DNA of 64,000 nt from the NCBI GenBank assembly GCA_020073345.1, contig JAIQFI010000003.1:186001-250000 (forward strand), given 5' to 3'. Source of the DNA: Terriglobia bacterium (GTDB taxonomy: Bacteria; Acidobacteriota; Terriglobia; Bryobacterales; Bryobacteraceae). Made by a program: the position numbers and the translations under genes. The notes beneath the pieces were generated by a model. That model saw nothing but the letters and a program-made list of their open reading frames with translations, was not told the origin of the DNA and ran no database searches. Positions 39,867-48,334 of this stretch are shown here, piece after piece (within the stretch, counting starts at the first letter, position 1; every line of letters starts with the position of its first letter).

Positions 39867-40994
39867 ATGCAATTGCGACGCGTCCTTTTTATCTTCGGTA
39901 CGCGGCCGGAAGCGATTAAGCTCTGCCCGCTACTCCTGAAACTGAGATCCTTTCCCGAGCTGTACTCGACCCAAGTCTGCGTGACCGGCCAGCATCGCGG
40001 GATGCTGGATCAGGTCCTGGCCGCCTTTGGGGTCACTCCCGATTACGATCTGAACGTGATGACACCAGGGCAAACGCTGTTTCGGTCCACAGCTCGCATC
40101 ATCCAAGCGCTGGAGCAGCCGTTCGCCGCATCGAAGCCCGATCTGGCAGTGGTGCAGGGCGATACCACGACGACGTTGTGCGGCGCCCTGGCTGCCTTCT
40201 ACAGTGGCGTTCCCGTTGCGCATGTCGAAGCCGGATTGCGCACGGGAGATCTACACCAGCCCTTCCCCGAGGAGCTGAATCGGGTTCTCACCGCCAGGAT
40301 GACGCGGCTGCACTTCGCGGCCACGAAGGCAGCGGCCGATAATCTTCGCCGCGAAGGCATTTCCGAGCACGTCTGGATCACGGGAAATACAGGCATCGAT
40401 GCGGTTCTGCATGTCCGCGACCGCCTCGAGCGCGGCGAACTGACGGCGTCTGCTTCGGATTTCGAGCGCCCAGGGAAACGCCTGATCCTGGTCACCGCTC
40501 ACCGGCGTGAAAGCTTCGGCGAGGGATTCAGGCGAATCTGCCAGGCTCTCGCGGAGATCGCCGGCCGCAACGACGTCCATGTCGTCTATCCCGTCCATCC
40601 CAATCCGAACGTGCAGACCATCGTTAATGAGCGCTTGCGCTCTCATCCGAATATCACGCTCACCGAGCCGATGGACTACGTACCCTTCGTCGATCTCATG
40701 CGCCGGGCCCACCTGATCCTCACAGATTCGGGCGGCATCCAGGAAGAAGCGCCGTCACTTGGAAAACCGGTGCTGGTTCTGCGGGAGAAAACCGAACGTC
40801 CGGAAGCCGTCGAGGCTGGCACCGTAAAGCTCGTGGGCACCGACACCGGTCGCATCGTACGCGAGACGGTGAACCTACTCGATTGCCAGGATGAATACGA
40901 GCGGATGTCACGCATCCACAACCCGTACGGAGACGGACACGCCAGCGAACGGATTGAGGCCGCCATCCGGGACGATCTGAAGATCGCTCGCTAG
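39867..40994 (+). CDS. wecB: UDP-N-acetylglucosamine 2-epimerase (non-hydrolysing)
   Basis: A 375-residue cytosolic enzyme: QLRRVLFIFGTRPEAIKLCP, VCVTGQHRGMLDQVLAAFGV, VVQGDTTTTLCGALAAFYSG, VAHVEAGLRTGDLHQPFPEE, ITGNTGIDAVLHVRDRLERG, VTAHRRESFGEGFRRICQAL, HPNPNV, LTDSGGIQEEAPSLGKPVLV and LREKTERPEAVEAGT. It interconverts UDP-GlcNAc and UDP-ManNAc for polysaccharide synthesis. ATG 39867 matches the usual start; in-frame codons upstream overlap the acetate kinase relic. A second epimerase is at 48335. It is followed by a cupin gene. Confidence 0.92.
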   Translation: MQLRRVLFIFGTRPEAIKLCPLLLKLRSFPELYSTQVCVTGQHRGMLDQVLAAFGVTPDYDLNVMTPGQTLFRSTARIIQALEQPFAASKPDLAVVQGDTTTTLCGALAAFYSGVPVAHVEAGLRTGDLHQPFPEELNRVLTARMTRLHFAATKAAADNLRREGISEHVWITGNTGIDAVLHVRDRLERGELTASASDFERPGKRLILVTAHRRESFGEGFRRICQALAEIAGRNDVHVVYPVHPNPNVQTIVNERLRSHPNITLTEPMDYVPFVDLMRRAHLILTDSGGIQEEAPSLGKPVLVLREKTERPEAVEAGTVKLVGTDTGRIVRETVNLLDCQDEYERMSRIHNPYGDGHASERIEAAIRDDLKIAR

Positions 40995-41092
40995 TGGGCT
41001 AAGCGTCTTTCGTGTGTTATACATTGTGCATGCGCCCGGCGCCGGCCGTCCTAAGCAAATATGCACCTCACACCAGAAGAGCGTAAAGCCAA

Positions 41093-41473
41093 ATGACGAA
41101 GCCCATAGCCACGCATGGATTGAGGGTTCCGAAGGGCTGGGGTGAAGAGCTTATATTCGCGAACGATGCGCTCTACTGCGGGAAACTGTTAATCCTTCGT
41201 AAGGGCGCCAAGTCCAGCATGCACTATCATGTTCTCAAAGACGAGACTTGGTACGTGGCTGAGGGTGAGTTTATCCATCGATGGGTGGATACCGAGATTG
41301 GGCAGCATCATGAGCAACGTCTGGGTCCGGGTGATGTCGTCAGGCATGTCCCCGGTCAGCCCCATCAGGTCGAAGCACTTACCGATGGGACCATCTTCGA
41401 GGTATCGAGTCAGCACTTCGATAACGACAGTTATCGAATCCAGAAGGGTGATTCACAAACAACAGGTGGGTAG
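41093..41473 (+). CDS. Cupin-domain protein (mannose-6-phosphate-isomerase-like)
   Basis: A 126-residue single cupin: VPKGWGEELIFANDALYCGK, ILRKGAKSSMHYHVLKDETW, YVAEGEFIHRW, LGPGDVVRHVPGQPHQVEAL. The metal-ligand set is His in MHYH, Glu in KDETW and His in PHQVEA. Single cupins of this kind resemble the C-terminal part of mannose-1-phosphate guanylyltransferase/isomerase and may epimerise or isomerise a sugar, or bind one. A possible extended -10 (TGTTATACAT, near 41014-41024) lies upstream. Its position in the polysaccharide locus fits sugar-nucleotide metabolism. Confidence 0.8.
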   Translation: MTKPIATHGLRVPKGWGEELIFANDALYCGKLLILRKGAKSSMHYHVLKDETWYVAEGEFIHRWVDTEIGQHHEQRLGPGDVVRHVPGQPHQVEALTDGTIFEVSSQHFDNDSYRIQKGDSQTTGG

Positions 41474-41781
41474 CCTGCCTGTGTCGCCCTTTCGGGCTGG
41501 ACGAACTTCAGTAGACCAGGAGTGCACCGCCGGACGCTACCCTCTTTGTTCGGCTAAACATTCCAGACTAATAGGTCGAAGTAGGATAAAGTACTAGCCC
41601 TAAGGGTTATATCCATCGTCGCGTTCTTGTTACATGCTTGGTTGCGGGACTCAATTTTTGGGCCGCGGCCGTCTTTCCCGGGGCTGGATGCCGGAGTAAC
41701 GAATCTGGTGTAATCGGTTGTAGGATTTTCCAGGACTTGCATAGCCATAAGACGGCTGTACCTAAGTGCAGGAACCCATTT
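41474..41781. other. Gap without a recognisable gene
   Basis: About 308 bases between the cupin and the EXORDIUM-domain gene. A frame in phase with the latter is open from 41638, but it lacks the signal peptide until ATG 41782, so I treat it as leader. No terminator or repeat stood out. Confidence 0.5.
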
Positions 41782-44259
41782 ATGATTTCGATACCACCTT
41801 TCAGGTATTGCCTGGTTGCTTCGATAGCGCTGCTTCTACCGCTGCAGGGCCAGCAGAGTTCCTCAAACTTTCCAAAGCACATCTTCCCGTCGCGTAGCAA
41901 TGTGACTACGGCCAACCAGGGCACTGGCGGAGGGATCGCCCAGCTGGAGACCGCTGGCAACGGGATCGTCTATCATGGCGGTCCGGTCATGCTCGGCACT
42001 CCCAATGTCTATTACATCTGGTACGGCAATTGGGCTTCCGACCCGACGGGAGTCACGATTCTCCAACACTTCGTTCAGTTCGAGGGAGGATCCCCCTATT
42101 ACGGCATCAACACTACGTACTATGACGGAAGCGCGACACACATCAGCAATTCGATAAACTTTGGGCCTTCGTACTCTGACAACTACTCCCGCGGCAAGGT
42201 TCTGGGTGACGCGGACATTCTGGCGATCGTGAGTGCGGCCATCACCGGGGGCCATCTGCCAAGCGACCCGAACGGCCTCTATTTTGTGCTTACGTGGCAG
42301 GACGTCCAGGAGACTTCAGGTTTCATCACGCAGTACTGCGGCTGGCACACCCATGACACGATTGGCGGGGTGGACATCAAATACGCCTTCGTCGGCAATG
42401 CGAACACTCAGGGTCTCGGCGCTTGCGCTGCGCAGACTGGGAGCAGCCCGAATGGCGATCCGGCGGCTGACGCCATGGCTTCGATAATAGCCCACGAATT
42501 AGAGGAGTCCACCAGCGATCCGGACTTGAACGCCTGGTACGACAACATTGGGAACGAAAACGCCGACAAATGCGCCTGGACGTTTGGCGCGACGTACTCC
42601 GCCATCAACGGTTCTTCAGCGAACATGAATCTTGGCGGGTTCGATTACCTGATCCAGCAAAACTGGGTAAATGCGTCCGGGGGCTACTGTGCGCTCAGCC
42701 TGCCAAACATGCCGGCCCTGACCTCAATCAGCCCTAGCAGCGGCACCGTAAACAGCAGCGTTCCGGTCACGATCGCGGGTACAAATCTGAGTGGTGGGAC
42801 CATCAACATCAGCGGAACGGGCGTTTCGGCTAGCAACGTCACCACGAGCGCAACTCAAATCACCGCCACATTTGCGATTGCCGCTAACGCCGCTACGGGT
42901 GCCCGGAGCGTGACGGTAACCACGGGTGGTGGTACCAGCAACGTGGAGACCTTTACGATCATTGCCGCGCAGGTGGCCACGCCGACGTTCGCGCCACCCG
43001 CGGGGAACTACAGCTCGACGCAGATGGTGACCATCAGCACGACCACTTTGGGAGCCTCCATCCGCTATACCACTGACGGATCCACGCCCAGCTCCACGGT
43101 GGGAACCGTGTACGTCAACCCGGTTGCGGTGAGCAGCAGCCTGACGCTGAAAGCCATCGCCTACAAGGCAGCCATGACAGACAGCGGAGTGGCTTCAGCT
43201 GCCTACACCATCAGCGTCGGGCCGACCTGGTACAACCCCTCCTGGACCAACCGCAAGGCCGTCACCATCGATCACACCAAGGTGTCCGGGGCATCCAACT
43301 TGACCAGCTTCCCCATGCTGTTCTCGGTGACCGATGCCAACCTGAAGAGTGTGACCAACGGCGGCAGCGTGGGCAAACCCGATGGCACCGACATTCTGTT
43401 CACCGACTTCAGCGGCACGTTCAAGATCAGTCATGAGCTGGAAAGCTACAACCCGGTCACCGGGCAGGTGCTGGCCTGGGTCCAGGTCCCTTCGGTTTCG
43501 CCCACCACGGATACGGTCATTTATATCTACTACGGCAACGCCGCGGCGGCCGATCAGCAGAACAAGACCGGCGTGTGGGACAGCAACTACAAGGCCGTCT
43601 GGCATGCGCCGGATGGCACCACCTTATCTCTCAACGATTCAACCGGTAACGCCAACAACGGAATCAATCACGGCGCCACGGCCGCCTCCGGTCAGATGGA
43701 TGGAGCGGCGAACTTTAACGGGGCGTCGTATGTGGCTGCGGGCAACGGAGCATCGCTGGGCATCAACTCCAGCATCACCATCAGCGGCTGGGTGAAGTAC
43801 GCTTCCTCCGCATTCACCGCCTGGGAGCCCCTGGTCACCAAAGGAGATTCTTCCTACCGTCTTCACTTGTGCGCATCTTCCAGTTCTTGCGCACAGGGCG
43901 CCACCACCAATGCCTTTACGTTCGGCCTGACTGGCCCTGCCGGCGTGAAGGACGTAGGCAGCAATGTCGTTCCCACACCCGGGATCTTCTATTACGTGGT
44001 GGGCACCTATGACGGGATCACCCAGAAAATCTTCATCAACGGTTCATTGAACCAGAGCCAGGCCCGCTCGGGACTGATCTCCAGCAATAGCTACAACGTT
44101 GCGTTAGGGACGAATCTGCAGCAAAGCAGCCGTTTCCTGAACGGTGTTTTGGATGAGGTCCGCATCTCCGACACGGCCCGCTCCGCCGATTGGATCCTCA
44201 CTGAATATCGAAACCAGAATGCCCCCAGCACATTCTTCATCGAAGGACCACAGCAATAA
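41782..44259 (+). CDS. Large secreted protein: EXORDIUM-type domain, TIG, chitobiase-C, DUF2341 and LamG
   Basis: An 825-residue secreted protein; ATG 41782 begins the signal peptide (ISIPPFRYCLVASIALLLPL). Residues about 60-310 match the EXORDIUM/phosphate-induced (PF04674) family best known in plants: GGPVMLGTPNVYYIWYGNW, GLYFVLTWQDVQETSGF, CGWHTHD and MASIIAHELEESTSDPDLN (HELEE 238-242). Then come an IPT/TIG domain (about 312-398), a chitobiase C-terminal-type domain (about 400-475; FAPPAGNYSSTQMVTIST, IRYTTDGSTPSS), DUF2341 (from 482; WYNPSWTNRKAVTIDHTKV) and a LamG-like domain (about 600-825; DSTGNANNGINHGA). It probably binds extracellular glycans. It stands alone between the cupin and a convergent glycosyltransferase. 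Confidence 0.82.
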   Translation: MISIPPFRYCLVASIALLLPLQGQQSSSNFPKHIFPSRSNVTTANQGTGGGIAQLETAGNGIVYHGGPVMLGTPNVYYIWYGNWASDPTGVTILQHFVQFEGGSPYYGINTTYYDGSATHISNSINFGPSYSDNYSRGKVLGDADILAIVSAAITGGHLPSDPNGLYFVLTWQDVQETSGFITQYCGWHTHDTIGGVDIKYAFVGNANTQGLGACAAQTGSSPNGDPAADAMASIIAHELEESTSDPDLNAWYDNIGNENADKCAWTFGATYSAINGSSANMNLGGFDYLIQQNWVNASGGYCALSLPNMPALTSISPSSGTVNSSVPVTIAGTNLSGGTINISGTGVSASNVTTSATQITATFAIAANAATGARSVTVTTGGGTSNVETFTIIAAQVATPTFAPPAGNYSSTQMVTISTTTLGASIRYTTDGSTPSSTVGTVYVNPVAVSSSLTLKAIAYKAAMTDSGVASAAYTISVGPTWYNPSWTNRKAVTIDHTKVSGASNLTSFPMLFSVTDANLKSVTNGGSVGKPDGTDILFTDFSGTFKISHELESYNPVTGQVLAWVQVPSVSPTTDTVIYIYYGNAAAADQQNKTGVWDSNYKAVWHAPDGTTLSLNDSTGNANNGINHGATAASGQMDGAANFNGASYVAAGNGASLGINSSITISGWVKYASSAFTAWEPLVTKGDSSYRLHLCASSSSCAQGATTNAFTFGLTGPAGVKDVGSNVVPTPGIFYYVVGTYDGITQKIFINGSLNQSQARSGLISSNSYNVALGTNLQQSSRFLNGVLDEVRISDTARSADWILTEYRNQNAPSTFFIEGPQQ

Positions 44260-44367
44260 CTGCAAGCGGGCAAGACGGCCCGGGGAGGACCTCACGCCAA
44301 AATGTGATTCCGGGATTTGGCGGCACCAGCTGAAGTCGAGCTGACACAGAGGACGATTAGAGTCAGA

Positions 44368-45561
44368 TTATGTCGACTCGACGCCGTGTCCCAGAAGTCG
44401 ATGATAAAGTGTTCGGTATTTTTGGTAGTGGTGGTCCCAGGTAAGGCGGTTGTGGATCTCCTGGCGAAAGCGGGCGGCGCGCTGTTCGGCCTCCTTCGGA
44501 TTGTCGAGTACTTCCAGGATCGCCTTCGCCAAGGCATCAACATCGCCGATCGGGACCAAACGCCCAGTGACTTTGTCTTCAATCACCTCAATGACGCCAG
44601 GGGCTTGCGTGGAAACGATCGGCAGGCCGGCAGCGCCGGCTTCAAGCAGAGCCAGGCAGAAGGTTTCACGCTGGGTCGCCAAAGCAAAGAGGGAGGCCCG
44701 GCTCAAATAGCACGGGAGCATTTCGTGCGGCACGTTCTCGAAGAAGAAAACGGCGCCGTCCAACCCCAGGTCTGTCCTCAGCCGCTCCAGATCGCGTAAG
44801 TAGGGGCGCGCCGCGCCCAGAACAACCAATCCTGCAGCGGGCCGTTCCCGGCGCACTTCGACTAATGCGCGCATGACAACGTCGTGGCCTTTACGCTGGT
44901 CAAGATTCCCAATGCTCAAAACCACCGGCTTCCCCGTGAGCTCCGGGGGGAAGCGATCGAAATCCTGAGGTCGAGAGGAGCACAGCGCGAAGTCGACGCC
45001 ATTGTTGATTGTGACAAGCTTGGGGCGGATTTCAGGAGCAACCCTCAACAGGGGGTCGTACAGATCGTCGGTTGGAGTGACGATCAGGTCGGCCGAAGAC
45101 AGAAGCCAACGCCAGAGCCACCGCTCCAGGCCACGCGTGCTGTTCGCCTCGTGGGCATCGCTCAAGTGAAAGGAGAGCACTATGCCACCGTTAAACAGTC
45201 CCAGTGCCCGCAGGACGCTAAAGTGCAGCATACCTAGATGCGGATAATGTGGATTGACAACACCGACTCGGATCTCCTGTAGCAGCTTGCGCAGTCTAAG
45301 GAGCCGTGAAGGCAAGCGATATAGAAACGACAAAAGGGACCGCAGACGGCTAGGCGGTTCCAGGGGGCCTGGGACCAACTCGTACAAGGTGGAGTAGGAC
45401 TGGGCAGCGTCCCAGGTAGCGTCACAATCGAGCGATGTTACCAAGAGGACTGCGTTGAATTCTCCGGACGCCGCCAAGTGCTGCAACAGGCTTTTGACTA
45501 CTTCGTCGACGCCGCCCGTGTGGCGCACATGCCACGGAAGCACCAGCAAACAGGACGTCAT
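44368..45561 (-). CDS. Glycosyltransferase family 4
   Basis: A protein of about 397 residues with the GT-B fold: N-terminal SCLLVLPWHVRHTGGVDEVV, LLVTSLDCDATW, IVLSFHLSDAHEANS; C-terminal PVVLSIGNLDQRKGHDVVMR, LFALATQRETFCLALLEAGA (the E-x7-E motif) and GLPIVSTQAPGVIEVIEDKV. It transfers a sugar from a nucleotide donor to the growing glycan at the inner membrane. ATG 45561 is preferred over in-frame codons to 45666 because the conserved part begins there. It is convergent with the EXORDIUM-domain gene and divergent from the methyltransferase at 45942. Confidence 0.86.
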   Translation of the reverse strand: MTSCLLVLPWHVRHTGGVDEVVKSLLQHLAASGEFNAVLLVTSLDCDATWDAAQSYSTLYELVPGPLEPPSRLRSLLSFLYRLPSRLLRLRKLLQEIRVGVVNPHYPHLGMLHFSVLRALGLFNGGIVLSFHLSDAHEANSTRGLERWLWRWLLSSADLIVTPTDDLYDPLLRVAPEIRPKLVTINNGVDFALCSSRPQDFDRFPPELTGKPVVLSIGNLDQRKGHDVVMRALVEVRRERPAAGLVVLGAARPYLRDLERLRTDLGLDGAVFFFENVPHEMLPCYLSRASLFALATQRETFCLALLEAGAAGLPIVSTQAPGVIEVIEDKVTGRLVPIGDVDALAKAILEVLDNPKEAEQRAARFRQEIHNRLTWDHHYQKYRTLYHRLLGHGVEST

Positions 45562-45941
45562 GGGCAGGCGATCGCGCCGCTCCACACGAACTTCGACCTT
45601 GACCCCATTTAAATCAAGATAGCATGCGATCCACAGATCGGCAGGCAAAATTGAGCTGCGGGGCAAAGCGCGTGCCCACCCATTTTGGGAAGAGTTCTAG
45701 CCGAGCAACAGCAACCAACAACTGTCTGACGACGATGTGGCGGCCGCCGATGGCTGAGTGATTCGGCTGTATTTCGAGACAAGACCAACTCTGGCCGCTC
45801 CGTACGGTTGCTAAAATCACCCGTGTGCCGATGGGCAAATGGAACAGACTCGGACGGCGTTAGATAGTCGGCGAAACTGTCTCCAGGCTGCCCGTCACGG
45901 ATCGCTTTTTGGGGCCCAAACAGCGCCGTATGTGCTAGACT
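45562..45941. other. Divergent intergenic region with an extended -10
   Basis: About 380 bases between the minus-strand glycosyltransferase and the plus-strand methyltransferase. Near its right end TGTGCTAGACT (to 45941) contains an extended -10 (TGnTAGACT). The predicted transcript start, about 45948, would favour ATG 45957 over ATG 45942 for the methyltransferase. The rest holds no supported gene. Confidence 0.4.
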
Positions 45942-46664
45942 ATGCTCCGTATCTTCATGCAGATAAAGGCGTTGATTAAGAGGATTCCAGTGGTGGGTTC
46001 TCTCGCACAGAAGCTTAGCAGAACGCTCCACAGAGAGCCGGCGGTACCAGTCGTGCCCTTCCGAACCTCTCCCGACTATTGGGAAACGCGTTACGCCTCC
46101 GGAGGGAACTCGGGGGTTGGATCGTATGGTAAATTCTCGGAGTTCAAGGCCGAGGTTCTCAATCGCTTCGTGAAGGACCGCGCGATTCGATCCGTCATGG
46201 AGTTCGGATGCGGCGACGGCAACCAGCTCAGTTTAGCCGTCTATCCGCGATACTCAGGCTATGACGTTAGCAACATGGCAGTAGAAATGTACCGTCTCCG
46301 ATTTGCCGGAGATCCGACTAAGAGCTTTGCTAATCTTGACCAATATAAAGGCGAACAGGCCGAACTGGTGCTTTCTCTGGATGTGATCTATCACCTCGTA
46401 GAGGACGACGTGTTCGACCGGTATATGCGGACTCTCTTCGACGCGTCCACGCGTTACGTAATTATTTATTCGAGCAACAGCGATGACAACCATGGATATG
46501 AGGGTACACACGTCCGGCACCGAATTTTCACGCAGTGGCTGCCCGAAAATCGGCCCAGTTGGACGCTCATCCAGCATGTGCCGAATCGATACCCCTATCA
46601 GGGTGACTACACGCAAGGGTCGTTCGCGGATTTTTACGTTTATGGCCGTCGCACTGAAGTGTAA
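45942..46664 (+). CDS. Class I SAM-dependent methyltransferase
   Basis: A 240-residue protein with SAM motif I SVMEFGCGDGNQLSLAV, a YSGYDVSNMAVEMYR acid loop, ELVLSLDVIYHLVEDDVF (motif post-II) and a C-terminal strand (YPYQGDYTQGSFADFYVYGR). An N-terminal basic helix (about 5-25, IKALIKRIPVVGSLAQKL) may contact the membrane. Start could be ATG 45942 or 45957; the second fits the extended -10 better. It probably methylates a sugar residue or glycan intermediate, given its setting between a glycosyltransferase and a flippase. Confidence 0.8.
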   Translation: MLRIFMQIKALIKRIPVVGSLAQKLSRTLHREPAVPVVPFRTSPDYWETRYASGGNSGVGSYGKFSEFKAEVLNRFVKDRAIRSVMEFGCGDGNQLSLAVYPRYSGYDVSNMAVEMYRLRFAGDPTKSFANLDQYKGEQAELVLSLDVIYHLVEDDVFDRYMRTLFDASTRYVIIYSSNSDDNHGYEGTHVRHRIFTQWLPENRPSWTLIQHVPNRYPYQGDYTQGSFADFYVYGRRTEV

Positions 46665-46712
46665 GACCGTCCCGACTCAGGTGCTGTCCCATCGCTAAAC
46701 CATTCTGACCGC

Positions 46713-46721
46713 TTGCTAGAC
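46713..46721 (+). promoter_or_regulatory. Extended -10 upstream of the flippase gene
   Basis: TTGCTAGACT contains TGnTAGACT (TAGACT at 46716-46721), the same element as near 45936. The predicted start, about 46728, leaves a 28-base leader to GTG 46756. Confidence 0.35.
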
Positions 46722-46755
46722 TGGTGACGATTCCTCATCGCTTAACGGCATAGAA

Positions 46756-48282
46756 GTGGACAACGACAACACGTCTCCATCGATGGCGGAATCCAGTCTA
46801 ACCACTCGAACTCTTTCGGGGGCGAAGTGGTCCGCCATCGCCAGAGCGGGCCAGCAAGTGATTTCGCTTTCCGCCACCGCTGTAATGGCGCGATTGCTTA
46901 CTCCCGCCGACTACGGCCTGGTCGGGATGTGCACGTTCTTTCTGGGGTTCGCTTCGATCTTTCGGGATTTTGGGATGTCGGCCGCCGTGATCCAACAGAA
47001 GCGAGTGGAAGAACCCCTGCCCTCAACGGCGTTTTGGCTGAACGCTATTTTCGGTCTGACTACCTGCGCGGTCTGCGTGCTCGGGGCTCCTCTAGTTGCC
47101 CGCTTCTATCACACGCAGGCGCTGACAAACATCATGCGAGCTTTGTCCGTGTCGTTCGTGCTTTCCAGCCTGGGGAGTGTGCCGAGCACGTTGCTGAGCC
47201 GGACTATGGCCTTTCGAAAGATCGCCATAACAGAAATTACGACTGCTCTGGCATCGTCTGCAGTGGGAATATCCTGCGCATGGTCCGGTCTGGGAGTCTG
47301 GAGCCTGGTTGCCGCGAATCTGACCAGTGCCGCTACCGAGGCCCTGGCGTTTACCCTCCAGTCGCGCTGGCACCCGAAGTGGAAATTCGATTTCGCCCAG
47401 ATCCGGCTCATCTTCGGTTTCAGCGCGAATCTCTCGGGATTCCAGATTCTCAACTATTTTGCCCGCAATGCCGATAACATGCTGCTGGGTCGGTATGTGG
47501 GAGCCGCGGCCCTGGGCTTTTATTCATATGCGTACAACTTGATGTTGTACCCCCTGCAACACGTTTCCGGGGCGCTCGGGCGTGTCCTGTTTCCTGCGTT
47601 TTCGCAGGTACAAGATGACAACGAGCGATTCCGGTCGGCCTATACGCGGCTGTGCTCGGTGATTGCCGCACTGACCTTCCCCATGACCTTGGGGATGATG
47701 GCCGTCGCGGGACCGCTGATCGACGTGTTTCTCGGCCCGAAGTGGCATCCCGCTGCGCGATTGCTGATGATTCTGGCACCGGTGGGATTGGTGCAGTCGA
47801 TTGTCACCACCGTGGGATACATCTTTATGGCCAAAGGAAGGACCGACTGGATGTTGCGCTGGGGGCTCGTCTCCAGTCCCCTGCTCGTCGCATCGTTTGT
47901 GGTCGGTTTACCCTGGGGCACCGAAGGTGTGGCCATATCCTACGCGGCGTTCTTTTACGCCTTGACTCCGCCGACTTTGGCGATTCCCTTCCGGTTGATA
48001 GACCTTTCTCTTTGGACGTTCGTGAGACGTTTGATGCCGACGCTGGGATATTCGATCGTGATGCTCCTGGCTACAATCGCGACGCGAATTGGATTGGAGC
48101 GGATTGGCCTCCGCCCGCCCGCGACACTGGCAGTTTGTGTGGCGACGGGGATGATCGTCTACGTCGGGCTCGCTGTGTGGAGGAAGCCGCCATTCCTTCA
48201 CGATCTGGCTCTCCTTGCCGGGCACCGGTTACCGGCTTCCATGCGTGCGTGGCTCGCGCGGCATGATCCCGAGCGAACTTAA
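46756..48282 (+). CDS. Oligosaccharide flippase (Wzx/PST family)
   Basis: A 508-residue membrane protein with about 12-14 hydrophobic segments and the polysaccharide-transport pattern: GAKWSAIARAGQQVISLSAT, ARLLTPADYGLVGMCTFFLG, FRDFGMSAAVIQQK, FGFSANLSGFQILNYFARNA, DNMLLGRYVGAAALGFYSYA and YNLMLYPLQHVSGALGRVLF. It would turn lipid-linked repeat units across the inner membrane. GTG 46756 is the start; an in-frame ATG lies 10 codons later. A Wzy/WaaL-type ligase at 53111 would take its product. No chain-length regulator was found in the window. Confidence 0.88.
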   Translation: MDNDNTSPSMAESSLTTRTLSGAKWSAIARAGQQVISLSATAVMARLLTPADYGLVGMCTFFLGFASIFRDFGMSAAVIQQKRVEEPLPSTAFWLNAIFGLTTCAVCVLGAPLVARFYHTQALTNIMRALSVSFVLSSLGSVPSTLLSRTMAFRKIAITEITTALASSAVGISCAWSGLGVWSLVAANLTSAATEALAFTLQSRWHPKWKFDFAQIRLIFGFSANLSGFQILNYFARNADNMLLGRYVGAAALGFYSYAYNLMLYPLQHVSGALGRVLFPAFSQVQDDNERFRSAYTRLCSVIAALTFPMTLGMMAVAGPLIDVFLGPKWHPAARLLMILAPVGLVQSIVTTVGYIFMAKGRTDWMLRWGLVSSPLLVASFVVGLPWGTEGVAISYAAFFYALTPPTLAIPFRLIDLSLWTFVRRLMPTLGYSIVMLLATIATRIGLERIGLRPPATLAVCVATGMIVYVGLAVWRKPPFLHDLALLAGHRLPASMRAWLARHDPERT

Positions 48283-48334
48283 GACGACCATCGTTTTCGT
48301 TGAATCCTGCCGATGCGAGGTGTGCTGAAATTGT

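Noticed and set aside
39858-39869. TACAAT as a -10 for a leaderless epimerase start at 39867
   Set aside because: Only 3 bases separate it from the ATG, so the transcript would start inside the gene; no -35 is visible.
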